Positions 27,181 to 36,650 of a DNA stretch of 64,000 nt are shown here, one piece after another (positions within the stretch are counted from its first letter, which is position 1; each line of letters opens with the position of its first letter). The notes beneath the pieces are model-generated. The model searched no databases, was not told the origin of the DNA, and saw only the letters and a program-made list of their open reading frames with translations. The translations under genes were made by a program, and so were the position numbers. The DNA comes from Leptospira brenneri (lineage in GTDB: Bacteria; Spirochaetota; Leptospiria; Leptospirales; Leptospiraceae): NCBI RefSeq assembly GCF_002812125.1, contig NZ_NPDQ01000002.1, positions 617,992 through 681,991 of the forward strand. The letters are read 5' to 3'.

Positions 27181-27603
27181 ATGAAATATTTACATACGAT
27201 GATTCGGGTAAAAGATTTAGATAAGGCCCTTCATTTTTTTGTGGAGATCCTCGGTCTTAAGATTACCAGAAGGAATGAACATCCAGAAGGTAAATTTACT
27301 TTGGTGTTTTTATCCACAGGTGAAGTGGATGCACCTGAGGTCGAACTCACATACAATTGGGACCAAGTAGATCCTTATACAACAGGAAGAAACTTTGGAC
27401 ATTTGGCTTATGAAGTGGATGATATTTATGAAACATGTGCAAAGATCCAATCAATGGGGATCACCATCAATCGTCCGCCGCGAGATGGCCGTATGGCTTT
27501 TATCCGATCCCCAGATTTAATTTCGATAGAGCTTCTACAAAAAGGAAAACCTTTACCATTATTGGAACCTTGGGTGTCTATGCCTAGTGTTGGTGAGTGG
27601 TAA
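27181..27603 (+). CDS. gloA: lactoylglutathione lyase / VOC-family protein
   Basis: The 140-residue protein is a single VOC domain resembling glyoxalase I. It has [20 protein letters not shown], then [19 protein letters not shown] and [14 protein letters not shown], with Glu in ISIELLQKG. The metal ligands of glyoxalase I (His near the N-terminus, Glu in VELTYN, His in GHLAYEV, Glu in ISIEL) are all present. It would detoxify methylglycol-type aldehydes, chiefly methylglyoxal. ATG 27181 is used; the longer frame would start within the preceding gene. Confidence 0.88.
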   Translation: MKYLHTMIRVKDLDKALHFFVEILGLKITRRNEHPEGKFTLVFLSTGEVDAPEVELTYNWDQVDPYTTGRNFGHLAYEVDDIYETCAKIQSMGITINRPPRDGRMAFIRSPDLISIELLQKGKPLPLLEPWVSMPSVGEW

Positions 27604-27606
27604 AAC

Positions 27607-28857
27607 TTGGCATCAAAACCCAAAATTGCCATTATTGGTGCGGGTGCTTCTGGTTGTTTTGCGGCCCTTCAAATTTTTGATGAATTACAAGGGTTATGTG
27701 ATATTCGAATCTTTGAAAAGTCTAAAGAACCTCTTTCTAAACTAAGGATCTCTGGTGGTGGGAGGTGTAATGTCACTCATCATCTTTTTGATCCAGAACT
27801 ACTCTCGGAAAAGTATCCTCGTGGAAACAAAGAACTTCGTTGGGCCTTTGAAAGTTTTGGTCCGAAAGACACAATTGAATGGTTTTTGAAACGAGGAGTT
27901 CAACTCAAGGCAGAAGCAGATGGGAGAATGTTTCCCACAACGGATAGTTCTGATACCATCATTCAATGTTTTTTAAATGACCTAAAAACAAAAAAAATTC
28001 CTATACACTTTGAACAAGGGTTAGTTGGAATTTATCCTAATTTAGAGACTGACCAAATAAAAGGTTTTCGTGTTTTATGGGAAGGGGGAATTGAGGAAAC
28101 TTTCGATCGGATTGTTTTGGCAACAGGCTCCAACCGTAAAATTTGGACTATCTTAGAAAAATTAGGGCATAAAATCATCACACCTGTTCCTTCTCTTTTT
28201 ACTTTAACTTTGGAAAATACTGATCTTATGGAACTTACAGGTCTTGTGGTTCCTCATTCTGAAATTAAAATTTTACCCAAAGGAAAACCACAAAAAGGGC
28301 CTATCCTCATCACTCATTGGGGCCTCAGTGGGCCTTGTGCCCTGAGGTTGTCTGCTTGGGAAGCTCGTACATTATTTGAAGCAGATTATAAAGTCGATTT
28401 ATCGATCAACTGGACTTATGGCGAGAAAACACAAGATATCGAAGAAAAGTATTTATCCAGAAAAGAAAAAACACCAGGCGAAAGATTGACACCTGACCCC
28501 GATTGGAAACTTCCCAATCGATTTTGGGATTGGATTTTAAAAGAGTCTAAAATACCGTCTAATAAACGTTATTCTGATATTTCCAAATCGGAAATTAGAA
28601 GTTTAAGTCTCTCTCTTACACAAATGAAACTTCGAATGGTGGCCAAAGGAGTGTTTAAAGAAGAGTTTGTGACAGCTGGTGGAGTTTCTCGAAAAGACAT
28701 CCAGTTCCAAACAATGGAAAGTAAACTAATCCCTGGTCTTTATTTTACAGGTGAGGTGATCGATATAGATGGGATCACAGGCGGATTCAATTTTCAAAAT
28801 GCCTGGACTACAGCAACCATTGCAGCCCGAGGCATTCGTAAAACAATTGTTACTTGA
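27607..28857 (+). CDS. HI0933/YhiN-family FAD-dependent oxidoreductase
   Basis: The 416-residue flavoprotein starts with a dinucleotide-binding motif (IAIIGAGASGCFAALQIFD). It has the family segment LSKLRISGGGRCNVTH and a C-terminal ITGGFNFQNAWTTATIAARG with the FAD ring contact. An unusual feature is the TTG start at 27607, 3 nt after the glyoxalase stop. Its 3' end overlaps pyk by 8 nt in the convergent direction. The substrate is unknown for the family. Confidence 0.87.
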   Translation: MASKPKIAIIGAGASGCFAALQIFDELQGLCDIRIFEKSKEPLSKLRISGGGRCNVTHHLFDPELLSEKYPRGNKELRWAFESFGPKDTIEWFLKRGVQLKAEADGRMFPTTDSSDTIIQCFLNDLKTKKIPIHFEQGLVGIYPNLETDQIKGFRVLWEGGIEETFDRIVLATGSNRKIWTILEKLGHKIITPVPSLFTLTLENTDLMELTGLVVPHSEIKILPKGKPQKGPILITHWGLSGPCALRLSAWEARTLFEADYKVDLSINWTYGEKTQDIEEKYLSRKEKTPGERLTPDPDWKLPNRFWDWILKESKIPSNKRYSDISKSEIRSLSLSLTQMKLRMVAKGVFKEEFVTAGGVSRKDIQFQTMESKLIPGLYFTGEVIDIDGITGGFNFQNAWTTATIAARGIRKTIVT

Positions 28858-30286
28858 TTTTGTGAATTTGAATAAAGTCTACTGTTTGTGCCACAGATCC
28901 TGGTGCCCCAGAAAGAATGACAACAGTATCTCCTGATTTTAATTTACCTTCGGATTTTAAAGTTTTACTCATAAAAGCAATCATATCGGGAAACTTATCC
29001 ATCATAGGCATCACGTAGGCTTCCACTCCCCAATACAATTGCATCTTCCTTGCTGTGCCAAGAAAGGGTGTGAATGAATAAATTGGTTTTAAAGGACGAA
29101 ACTCGGAAGAAAGAAGAGAAGAATAACCTGATCTTGTAAAGTTAATGATGGCTTTCGCGTTGATCAATCTGGAAATTGATTCGGCAGCACTACCAAGGGC
29201 GGTTCGTTCTACTTCAAATTCAGAACGATCCATATTCCGCAAATGTGCTAAATAAATTTCTGATTCTTCCGCCGCTTGGATGATACTTGTCATGGTTCGA
29301 ACGGTTTCTATAGGATATTTCCCTGAGGCAGTTTCTCCAGACAACATCACAGCATCCGTTCCATCCATCACTGCATTGGCAACGTCGCTTGCTTCTGCCC
29401 GAGTAGGACGTGGGTTATCAATCATTGTCTCTAACATTTGTGTGGCGGTGATCACCGGTTTTCCTTGTTGGTTTAACTTTGTGATCATCTCTTTTTGGAT
29501 GATAGGAACATATTGAGTGTCTAATTCCACTCCTAAATCACCGCGGGCAATCATGATCCCATCACAGTTGTCTATGATCTCTTCTATATTTTGGATGGCT
29601 TCTGGACGTTCAATTTTGGCAATAAGGCCTGCATAACTGTCTTTCATAAACTGGCGAGCCATCTCTAAGTCACTTGCTCGTCTAACAAAAGATAGTGCGA
29701 TATAATCTACACCCAGTGACAAAGCAAATTGTAAATCTTCGATGTCTTTTTCTGAGAGAGCAGGGGCAGAAATCGGAGTTCCAGGCAGGTTGATTCCTTT
29801 ATTGTCTTTTAAAGTCCCACCGATCACGGTTTCTAAAATGGCCTTTTCCTTTGTTTTGGATTTTACAACAAAAGAAAGTTTTCCGTCATCGATCAGAAGT
29901 TTATGTCCTACATCGATATCGTTTAAAATATATTGGTAAGTACAGCCGATTTCTTCTTTTGTTCCGAGAAAGTCCGACTTGTTGTTGATGGCAATTTGGT
30001 CACCGGTTTTAAGTTCCAAGGGTCCTGTACCCAATTTTCCTGTTCGGATCTTGGGACCTTGTAAGTCGGCAAGGATACCAATGGATTTACCGGATTCCTG
30101 CTCACATTCACGCAAAAGTTCGAAAATATCTTTGTGGTAATCGTGAGTGGAATGAGAAAAATTCATCCGAGCCAAATCCATTCCTGAGTAGATCAAATTT
30201 AGAATGGTTTCACGGTTCGCAGACGCGGGGCCAATGGTACAAATAATTTTTGTGCGTTTGTTGGGGATTTTTTGATCTTCCGGCAT
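28850..30286 (-). CDS. pyk: pyruvate kinase
   Basis: The 478-residue enzyme has the complete pyruvate kinase sequence. It opens with KIICTIGPAS, has LARMNFSH, the catalytic Lys in GLIAKIERPEAI, the metal site DGIMIARGDLGVE and the phosphoryl-transfer region KPVITATQMLETM. The C-terminal domain, where allosteric control occurs, is present. It catalyses the last ATP-forming step of glycolysis. It is convergent with the HI0933-like gene and divergent from the deacetylase at 30376. Confidence 0.96.
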   Translation of the reverse strand: MPEDQKIPNKRTKIICTIGPASANRETILNLIYSGMDLARMNFSHSTHDYHKDIFELLRECEQESGKSIGILADLQGPKIRTGKLGTGPLELKTGDQIAINNKSDFLGTKEEIGCTYQYILNDIDVGHKLLIDDGKLSFVVKSKTKEKAILETVIGGTLKDNKGINLPGTPISAPALSEKDIEDLQFALSLGVDYIALSFVRRASDLEMARQFMKDSYAGLIAKIERPEAIQNIEEIIDNCDGIMIARGDLGVELDTQYVPIIQKEMITKLNQQGKPVITATQMLETMIDNPRPTRAEASDVANAVMDGTDAVMLSGETASGKYPIETVRTMTSIIQAAEESEIYLAHLRNMDRSEFEVERTALGSAAESISRLINAKAIINFTRSGYSSLLSSEFRPLKPIYSFTPFLGTARKMQLYWGVEAYVMPMMDKFPDMIAFMSKTLKSEGKLKSGDTVVILSGAPGSVAQTVDFIQIHKIK

Positions 30287-30375
30287 TCCCTATTCTTAGC
30301 TTTTTTGTTTTTTCCTGCAAGTAAATTGTACGGATTGAATTGACTTGTGTCATTTTTCGCAAAAATATCATTTTA

Positions 30376-31275
30376 ATGGCATCTAATGCACTCGCTCTCA
30401 TCTACCATTCTTCTTACAATCTCGAATTACCTGGCCATGTGTTCCCGGCACATAAGTATTCCCACCTTTACAACCGTGTCAAAAGGGATCCTGTTTATGC
30501 GTCTTGGGACATTTTGTTACCTAAAAAAGCAGAAGATGCAGATTTAGAACTCGTTCATACCAAAGAATACTTGGATGATCTTTTTAGTTATGAACATACT
30601 TCTCGAACCATGTATTCTGAACTCCCACTTAATCGAAGTATTGTGGAAAGTTTTATGTATGGTGTCGGAGGTACTGTTATGGCAGCAGAACTTTCAAAAA
30701 ACTTCCAATTTGCTTTTAATATGGGCGGTGGATATCATCATAGTTTTCCTGATAAGGCAGAAGGTTTTTGTTATTTGAATGATGTAGCAGTTGCTATACG
30801 AAAACAAAAAGAAACAAATCCTGATCTAAATGCTCTCATCATTGACTTGGATTTGCATCAAGGCAATGGAAATTCCTATATTTTTCAATATGATGACAAA
30901 GTTTTCACATTTTCGATGCACCAAGGTAATCTTTATCCAAAGAAAGAAGTATCTAACTTAGATGTGAACTTAGAACCAAATACAAAAGATGATGAGTACT
31001 TATCCACATTGGAATCTTCTTTAAATAGGATTCGGAAAGATTTTGATTCCAATATAATTTATTATGTTGCAGGAGCTGATCCTTACGAAGATGATTCACT
31101 AGGTGAATTAAAAATTTCAATGAAAGGTCTAAAAGAAAGAGATTTGATGGTGCGTAAGTTTGCAGAAACTCTCAATGTTCCTTGTGTTGTGACACTCGCA
31201 GGTGGGTATGCCCGAGATTTCCGCGACACCGTTGAAATTCATTTTAATACAATTACAGCATTTGGTGAAAAGTGA
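30376..31275 (+). CDS. histone-deacetylase-family protein, class IV-like
   Basis: The 299-residue protein has the deacetylase core. GGGYHHSFPDKAEGFCYLND carries the two catalytic His, IIDLDLHQGNG the zinc Asp and His, AGADPYEDD the second zinc Asp, and LAGGYARD the catalytic Tyr. HQGNG instead of HHGNG, plus DDEYL and LKERDLMVRKFA, recall HDAC11-type class IV enzymes rather than AcuC. ATG 30376 is used; longer starts lack support. The stop overlaps the next ATG by 1 nt. The substrate may be an acylated protein or small molecule. Confidence 0.85.
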   Translation: MASNALALIYHSSYNLELPGHVFPAHKYSHLYNRVKRDPVYASWDILLPKKAEDADLELVHTKEYLDDLFSYEHTSRTMYSELPLNRSIVESFMYGVGGTVMAAELSKNFQFAFNMGGGYHHSFPDKAEGFCYLNDVAVAIRKQKETNPDLNALIIDLDLHQGNGNSYIFQYDDKVFTFSMHQGNLYPKKEVSNLDVNLEPNTKDDEYLSTLESSLNRIRKDFDSNIIYYVAGADPYEDDSLGELKISMKGLKERDLMVRKFAETLNVPCVVTLAGGYARDFRDTVEIHFNTITAFGEK

Positions 31276-32090
31276 TGGGTGTTTTTTCATCTACAGACAA
31301 AAAGAAAAACGAATCTGATTGGCTAAATTTAGACGATCTGTCTTTAGTTGATGTTTCCAAAGAATTAAACACTTCCTTAAACATGGAGCCGAGGTTATTC
31401 AATCGATTCACTCATTATGAAGTAGAACAATTGTTAGTGAGCGCTGGATTAATCGCAGCTGTTGAAAAACGTGGATTCCCAAATCCTATCATTGAGTTGG
31501 AAATACTCAATAATTTTGATAATCGTATTTATATAAAAACAGAAAACAGAAAAATCTTAGTTCATACTCGTTTGAAAGTTTCCCAATTCCAGATGAAAGG
31601 TGATGATGAACAGTTTCCAATGATTTATATCGATTGGCTCCTCACTCAAAATATCAATTTTGAACCTGGTGACATTAAAAAAGAATTATACTTTGGCCAA
31701 GAATATCCAGGACTCAATGTATTAAATGAATTTACCGATTTCATTCGTGTACTTTCCAAAAGGTTGGGAACATCAGGGGCTTTTAATGTTCCTGAATATT
31801 TTCATGATGCTGTTTTATTCTCTCGTAAATTTCGTTTTATTGATCCGGAAAAAGAGGGAACCTTTCGCGCTCTTGTGAAAAATTTTCGGGGAACCAACCT
31901 TCGTAGTTTGTCTTCACAAATCCACCAGAACAGAGTTCGTTATGAAAATGGTGAACCTTATGAATGGAAATATGGAGAAATGATTTCTTGTACCGATGTT
32001 TATTTAGAGAAAAAAGTTTTCCATGAGGCATATTTTAAAAAAGTGGAAGAGGTGAAAGAAAAACTAAAATTCACATTGGTCTCAAAATAA
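31275..32090 (+). CDS. conserved hypothetical protein
   Basis: The 271-residue protein is soluble, without signal or membrane segment, and rich in charged residues. I do not recognise a domain. The middle part has alternating strands (IYIKTENRKILVHTRLKVSQ) and the C-terminal part is helical. The start ATG at 31275 overlaps the deacetylase stop, so the two are one transcript and possibly act together. A PP2C-type regulator follows 28 nt later. Confidence 0.78.
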   Translation: MGVFSSTDKKKNESDWLNLDDLSLVDVSKELNTSLNMEPRLFNRFTHYEVEQLLVSAGLIAAVEKRGFPNPIIELEILNNFDNRIYIKTENRKILVHTRLKVSQFQMKGDDEQFPMIYIDWLLTQNINFEPGDIKKELYFGQEYPGLNVLNEFTDFIRVLSKRLGTSGAFNVPEYFHDAVLFSRKFRFIDPEKEGTFRALVKNFRGTNLRSLSSQIHQNRVRYENGEPYEWKYGEMISCTDVYLEKKVFHEAYFKKVEEVKEKLKFTLVSK

Positions 32091-32118
32091 GCCTTTTCCT
32101 AGCCGATACCTATAGTAG

Positions 32119-33231
32119 ATGTCCGAATATTCTTTTAAACCCGAGATTCTCATCATTGACGATGACACTGAGATTTGTGAAACATTAGAGCTTATCATCA
32201 ATGGGCTCGGATATTTTGTACGTTATTTCACTAATCCTCTCCAAGGCCTGGAATATTTTGAAGGAGAACGAAATCCAATTGTGTTTTTGGATGTGAATAT
32301 GCCCCAAACTACGGGTTTGGATCTTTTGCCAAAAATCAAAGCACATGATTCAAAAACGCAAGTCCTTATGATGACTGGCGAACATGACATCCAAACGGTA
32401 GTTTCTTCTTTGTACCACAGGGCTTCTGATTTTATTTTAAAACCATTTCATACCAAATCGATCGAAGCTGCGATTTCACGTGCTTTTGAATATTATAATT
32501 TCTTAAAAGATAAAGAATCGATGGATGAGTCCATCAAACGGGATCTTAGGTTAGCTGCAAAAATTCAAACGAGAACAATGAATTTACCCACCTTAAAGCA
32601 TAAAATCTTTTCCGATATCAAACCGGTCAGTTTTGTATCCGGAGATTTTTTCCAAGTTTTACCTTTAGATGAAGATCGCACTTTGATTCTGATGGGTGAT
32701 ATTGAAGGTCATGGAGTCACTTCTGGCCTGATCGCAATTCTTATGACTACCATCCATAAAGAATTGGCGCGAACAACAACGATTGCACCTTCTGAATTAC
32801 TCTCTCGTTTGAACAGGGAACTTTGTAATGAAATTGGTACTCATAGTATGACGGCCATTAGTATCATTGTGGATCATCCAAAGAAAAAAATTACTTATGC
32901 AAGGGGTGGTCATCCTTTTCCCATTATATTCCAAAAAGAAACAAAAGCACCTTTGCTCTTACAGGATCAGTCGGGTCAAATCTTAGGAATTCTAAAAGAT
33001 ATGGAATTTAAGGAAATTGAAGTTTCTGTGGAAACGGGAGACATTCTCTTTTTATATTCGGATGGGTTACTTGCATCTAGCACCCATCCTTTGGTTCAAA
33101 CTTTAATCCAACTTCCTGGCGGCGAAAATCGGATTGAAGGGATGAGAACAGAAATTAACAACTACATTCAGTATTTAGAAACTTCCTCTAAAGCGGCCGA
33201 TGACATATCTTATTTACTTCTAGAGATTTAA
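32119..33231 (+). CDS. response regulator with PP2C-type (SpoIIE) phosphatase domain
   Basis: Residues about 8-125 form a receiver domain with acidic DDD at 14-16, phosphoacceptor Asp 58 in VFLDVN, Thr 86 in MMTGEHD and Lys 108 in LKPF. A helical linker leads to a SpoIIE-type PP2C domain with FVSGDFFQVLPLD, LMGDIEGHGVTSGL and FLYSDGLLAS. This is the RsbU/RsbP-like layout, in which phosphorylation of the receiver controls a Ser phosphatase acting on an anti-sigma-antagonist. The partner is not adjacent. The 3' end overlaps the next gene by 44 nt on the opposite strand. Confidence 0.92.
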   Translation: MSEYSFKPEILIIDDDTEICETLELIINGLGYFVRYFTNPLQGLEYFEGERNPIVFLDVNMPQTTGLDLLPKIKAHDSKTQVLMMTGEHDIQTVVSSLYHRASDFILKPFHTKSIEAAISRAFEYYNFLKDKESMDESIKRDLRLAAKIQTRTMNLPTLKHKIFSDIKPVSFVSGDFFQVLPLDEDRTLILMGDIEGHGVTSGLIAILMTTIHKELARTTTIAPSELLSRLNRELCNEIGTHSMTAISIIVDHPKKKITYARGGHPFPIIFQKETKAPLLLQDQSGQILGILKDMEFKEIEVSVETGDILFLYSDGLLASSTHPLVQTLIQLPGGENRIEGMRTEINNYIQYLETSSKAADDISYLLLEI

Positions 33232-34813
33232 TGTATTCGATATTGGTTTTCGTTGCTTCTGTCAAAAACTGACCAAGAATTTCTTTGGATTTAAAACTTC
33301 CATCCTCGAATCCTTTTTTCCAGATTCGTCTATGGTGATTCATTTTTTGAATGAGATTTTGTTTTTCTGGAAAGTCACATAGTTTTGCCGTGATCACCTC
33401 TCCTTTATAAAATAAAAAATCACCTTTTGCAAAAAACTTTTTATCTTCTTTGGGTAGATTGTCTATATAAGATTTGTTTTCCTTCACATAACTTTGGATT
33501 GTTGATTTTGTAGTTTCCCAGAGTAGTTCTCTGCTTGGGTTTGTTTGGTGTAAGGTGATCGCTGAAAAAATTACGACTACCGTTCCGAATAAAAAAGAGG
33601 GAATCCATTCGATAGAAATTTCTTTGGATTGGATCCAGAACTGGTGCGCGAGGAAAGTGATCGGTAACCAATAAAATCCCATGAGATCCCAATCGGCAGG
33701 GAAACCTAGTTGAGGATTATGAAAAAATCCATGTAGAAAAAAAGCCAAAATAGTAACCAAGATTACTTTTGTTTCAGGCCTTTCGACAAAGGCCTTCCAT
33801 TCTTTTTTGAAAAACAAAAACTGATAGGATAAAAATAAACTCGCAATCGAAGCATTCCAATACAAGACCGAAAGAATTTCTTTGAAATGATTTAAGGAAA
33901 CCAAACGGCTTTTGGGATAAAAGGGAGGATGGATTAAGTGTGTACTATTTCGATCAATGGCTGGGTCATGGAAAAATAAAAAATACGAAAACCAGGGAGT
34001 GAGGATACTAAGACCTAAAATAGCACAGCCAACTAGATGTTTTATCTTTTTGTCTTTTGGTGAGTGAACATACCATAAGTAGATGAGTAGGAGCACCAAA
34101 TACCCTGATACCAAATGAAATAACATCGAAATGGATACAAGGGCAGTAGAACCGTATAACAAAAGATTGTTATCTTTGGGGTCTTTCGTGTATTTAGAAA
34201 CAAAAAGATAAATCAAAAGATGGGTTACCGTTACCAATGTATAGTTTTCTGCATATCCAAAGGTTAATAGAATCCCACCTGATGAAAGTAAAACGAGGAT
34301 GGAGGCTGTGTTTGACTTGTTTTCCCTTTTGGCAGTCCACAAAAAACCAAATAAGATTCCTATCCCTGCCAGTTGTGATAAAAAGGTATACGAGATTCTT
34401 GGATCATCAGAAAAACCAAATCTAAATAATAGATTAGATACCTGACTATGTAATGCTGTTTCTAAAATTTCATCTAAAGTAAATTGGAATCCAAAGAGTT
34501 TTGTTTCTAAAAGATTGGTTTCTAATAATAAAAGGCCATCCCCCCAATTCATATTTCGGATGGGAAATAAAATCAAAAAAATAAAAAAAAGAAGAGCGAA
34601 AATCCAACCCGCAGGAATGTATTTTTTGATTTTATCCACCAAATCGTTGTTTTTTGCCAAACTAAAAAGTAAAAATGTTTGGAGGGTGATAAAAAAGATC
34701 GCAATGAATATATAAATATTTTTTTCCCCAGGAAGGAACCAAGGTTTCGTAGGCAGGAATTGGCAGCCCAAAAGGAAAAGATAGGGAATGTATAAGTAGA
34801 TTGTTTTGATCAT
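33188..34813 (-). CDS. polytopic membrane protein, glycosyltransferase-like topology
   Basis: The 541-residue protein has about ten to twelve transmembrane helices. NWGDGLLLLE follows the first few, in the position of the acidic loop typical of GT-C-type transferases, though no firm family signature is seen. A hydrophilic C-terminal domain of about 120 residues follows. It overlaps the upstream Lnb-like gene by 4 nt, so they are co-transcribed. Its 3' end runs 44 nt into the convergent PP2C gene. Confidence 0.65.
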   Translation of the reverse strand: MIKTIYLYIPYLFLLGCQFLPTKPWFLPGEKNIYIFIAIFFITLQTFLLFSLAKNNDLVDKIKKYIPAGWIFALLFFIFLILFPIRNMNWGDGLLLLETNLLETKLFGFQFTLDEILETALHSQVSNLLFRFGFSDDPRISYTFLSQLAGIGILFGFLWTAKRENKSNTASILVLLSSGGILLTFGYAENYTLVTVTHLLIYLFVSKYTKDPKDNNLLLYGSTALVSISMLFHLVSGYLVLLLIYLWYVHSPKDKKIKHLVGCAILGLSILTPWFSYFLFFHDPAIDRNSTHLIHPPFYPKSRLVSLNHFKEILSVLYWNASIASLFLSYQFLFFKKEWKAFVERPETKVILVTILAFFLHGFFHNPQLGFPADWDLMGFYWLPITFLAHQFWIQSKEISIEWIPSFLFGTVVVIFSAITLHQTNPSRELLWETTKSTIQSYVKENKSYIDNLPKEDKKFFAKGDFLFYKGEVITAKLCDFPEKQNLIQKMNHHRRIWKKGFEDGSFKSKEILGQFLTEATKTNIEYIKSLEVNKICHRPL

Positions 34814-36426
34814 GGCTCTTTTTCGTAATACTCTTCTGGGATTTCTTCAGCAGCGATATAGGGGAAATGTCCTTTACGGATATTAAAAAACACAAGTTCC
34901 GGAAGGCTATAAAATACAGACTCAGTTCCCTTGGAAAATTTTTCTCCTCTGTCGACGGGAGCTGTCAAAATTCCCATCCCCGTATATCCGAGTCCATAAA
35001 CGGTATTGGCCAAACCAAAAATCGGACGATTCCAAATGTTTTCTTCTGTGAAGAATAAAAAAGGATGATCCATCGGATTGGATTTATAAATTTTCGAACT
35101 GGGAACAAAACGTTCCTGCAAATGTTTTTCTGAAAAACTAACTAGTTTCTTTCGTTTAAGATTACGATAGGATAAAAAAACTTTTTTTTGTTTGGTTCCA
35201 GAATTAGATTCTAACTTTAACGCTGCCACTGCGGGAACAAAATTAAGACTTATCACTCGACTGGATAAAGGATCCCAAAAAACTTCATTCCCAATTTTCC
35301 CTTCCGGAAACATTTCATTCATATACCGAAACAGTTCCGATGTGCAATTTTGATGTGTTAAGTGGTATGAATAAAGATTTTGAATTCCTTTTGTGTAAGA
35401 TTCGTATTCATCTTTTAAAATCTGGATTGTTTTGTTTTCTTGTGGTAAAAAAGAACCAAATTGATTTTTGTATGGATTTTCTCCGACCCAATTGAATTCC
35501 ATTCCTTCATATTGAGGAGAGTTTGATTCTAAAAAACTTTGGTATCGAAGAAGAAAAGATTCCCAGTTTAAAAATTGAATCGAATCATAACCCGAACTAA
35601 AAACTTTTTTTTTAGATGCGAACAAAATAGCGTATTCTTTTTGTTTGGTGGCGAGAACGAATTCTGGCAAATCGATAAGAGGAAGATACTGAAACCCATC
35701 TAAGTTTTTTTTGGGAAAAACTATTGTTTTTTCTGAAATGGATTTGTTTATGTAAAGAATCCTTAAGAGAAGGGTCATCTCTTCCCAATCATCACAATCC
35801 GCACCGAGAACACAGGATCGTAAGTCTTTTATTAAACTAATTTGGTATTCTTTCCAGATTGTAATTTCTGGTTCACTTAAAGTAAACTCAGGGCCATTTA
35901 ATTGTAAAAAAGCCGGTTCATAGAGTTGGACAGGATCTAAAAGAAACCTCCGAACAAAAAAATGTTTTTGTGAGGTCAGCAAGCTTTCTGTATCGGTTGT
36001 GATGGTATGAATGAGAGAATAGGGTGAGTCCGTTTTAGGTAAGGGTCTTTTTATTCTTGGGAAAGGAAGGTTCGGTGAACCCTCTTTTCTTAGAACATTT
36101 GATTCTTCCAAAATTTCTTTTTCTTCTTTGGAAAAGGAAAACAAATGGGGAATCGGAGAATCAGGATCCGGTAAATTTGTAAAGTATCCAAATCCTGGAA
36201 CGGGTAGATTATTTTTTTTCCCTTCGGAATTGATCTCAAAAGATTCTAGTTCTCTTTCTAATTTTTTTTGGTTTTGGATGTGGGTTTCCTGCACCAAATA
36301 GAGTTCGTTCCACTTTTGGCGTAACATACGTTTTGCGGAATCAGAAATTTCCCACTGAAAAAATTCTATATTGCGATTTTGAACCACTCCGTATTGAAAC
36401 CGAAAGTCTTCCCAGGGTTCTCTCAC
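34810..36426 (-). CDS. Lnb/DUF4105-like protein, N-terminus continues upstream without a normal start
   Basis: From GTG 36426 the frame gives 538 residues, but it stays open upstream to a TGA at 36730-36732 without ATG, GTG or TTG. The upstream part reads as a signal-like segment (LSYFFLLTYSFIFSSLQA) followed by SGQSSGGHSALRFGDRVY. That is the His-bearing start of the Lnb/DUF4105 type of permuted NlpC/P60-like domain. The Cys partner is in HLTHQNCTSELFRYMNEMF inside the called part. So the true gene likely begins near 36600-36650, through a rare start codon or after a sequencing error in the 9-base A/T run at 36602-36610. Activity is unknown; the domain suggests a cysteine peptidase or amidase. 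Confidence 0.72.
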   Translation of the reverse strand: MREPWEDFRFQYGVVQNRNIEFFQWEISDSAKRMLRQKWNELYLVQETHIQNQKKLERELESFEINSEGKKNNLPVPGFGYFTNLPDPDSPIPHLFSFSKEEKEILEESNVLRKEGSPNLPFPRIKRPLPKTDSPYSLIHTITTDTESLLTSQKHFFVRRFLLDPVQLYEPAFLQLNGPEFTLSEPEITIWKEYQISLIKDLRSCVLGADCDDWEEMTLLLRILYINKSISEKTIVFPKKNLDGFQYLPLIDLPEFVLATKQKEYAILFASKKKVFSSGYDSIQFLNWESFLLRYQSFLESNSPQYEGMEFNWVGENPYKNQFGSFLPQENKTIQILKDEYESYTKGIQNLYSYHLTHQNCTSELFRYMNEMFPEGKIGNEVFWDPLSSRVISLNFVPAVAALKLESNSGTKQKKVFLSYRNLKRKKLVSFSEKHLQERFVPSSKIYKSNPMDHPFLFFTEENIWNRPIFGLANTVYGLGYTGMGILTAPVDRGEKFSKGTESVFYSLPELVFFNIRKGHFPYIAAEEIPEEYYEKEP

Positions 36427-36600
36427 AATATGGAAGATTTTATCTTCAAAAGAATATTGGAGGTGGTAGACTCTGTCTCCAAATCGGAGGGCAGAATGTC
36501 CGCCACTAGATTGTCCCGAGTTGGAATCTATATATAAAAATCCGTAAGGATTAGGGTTTGATACGGCTTGTAAGGACGAGAAAATAAAAGAATAGGTCAG

Positions 36601-36636
36601 TAAAAAAAAATAGGAAAGGGCGGAGTTTTTCCGCCC
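36601..36636 (-). terminator. rho-independent terminator after the lipoprotein gene
   Basis: On the minus strand GGGCGGA and TCCGCCC form a 7-bp stem with a five-base AAAAC loop (plus-strand 36618-36636). A run of nine T follows at 36602-36610. It lies 15 nt past the lipoprotein stop at 36651, so it ends that transcript. The start of the Lnb-like gene is placed inside it. Confidence 0.85.
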
Positions 36637-36650
36637 AAAGAGGATCTGGA

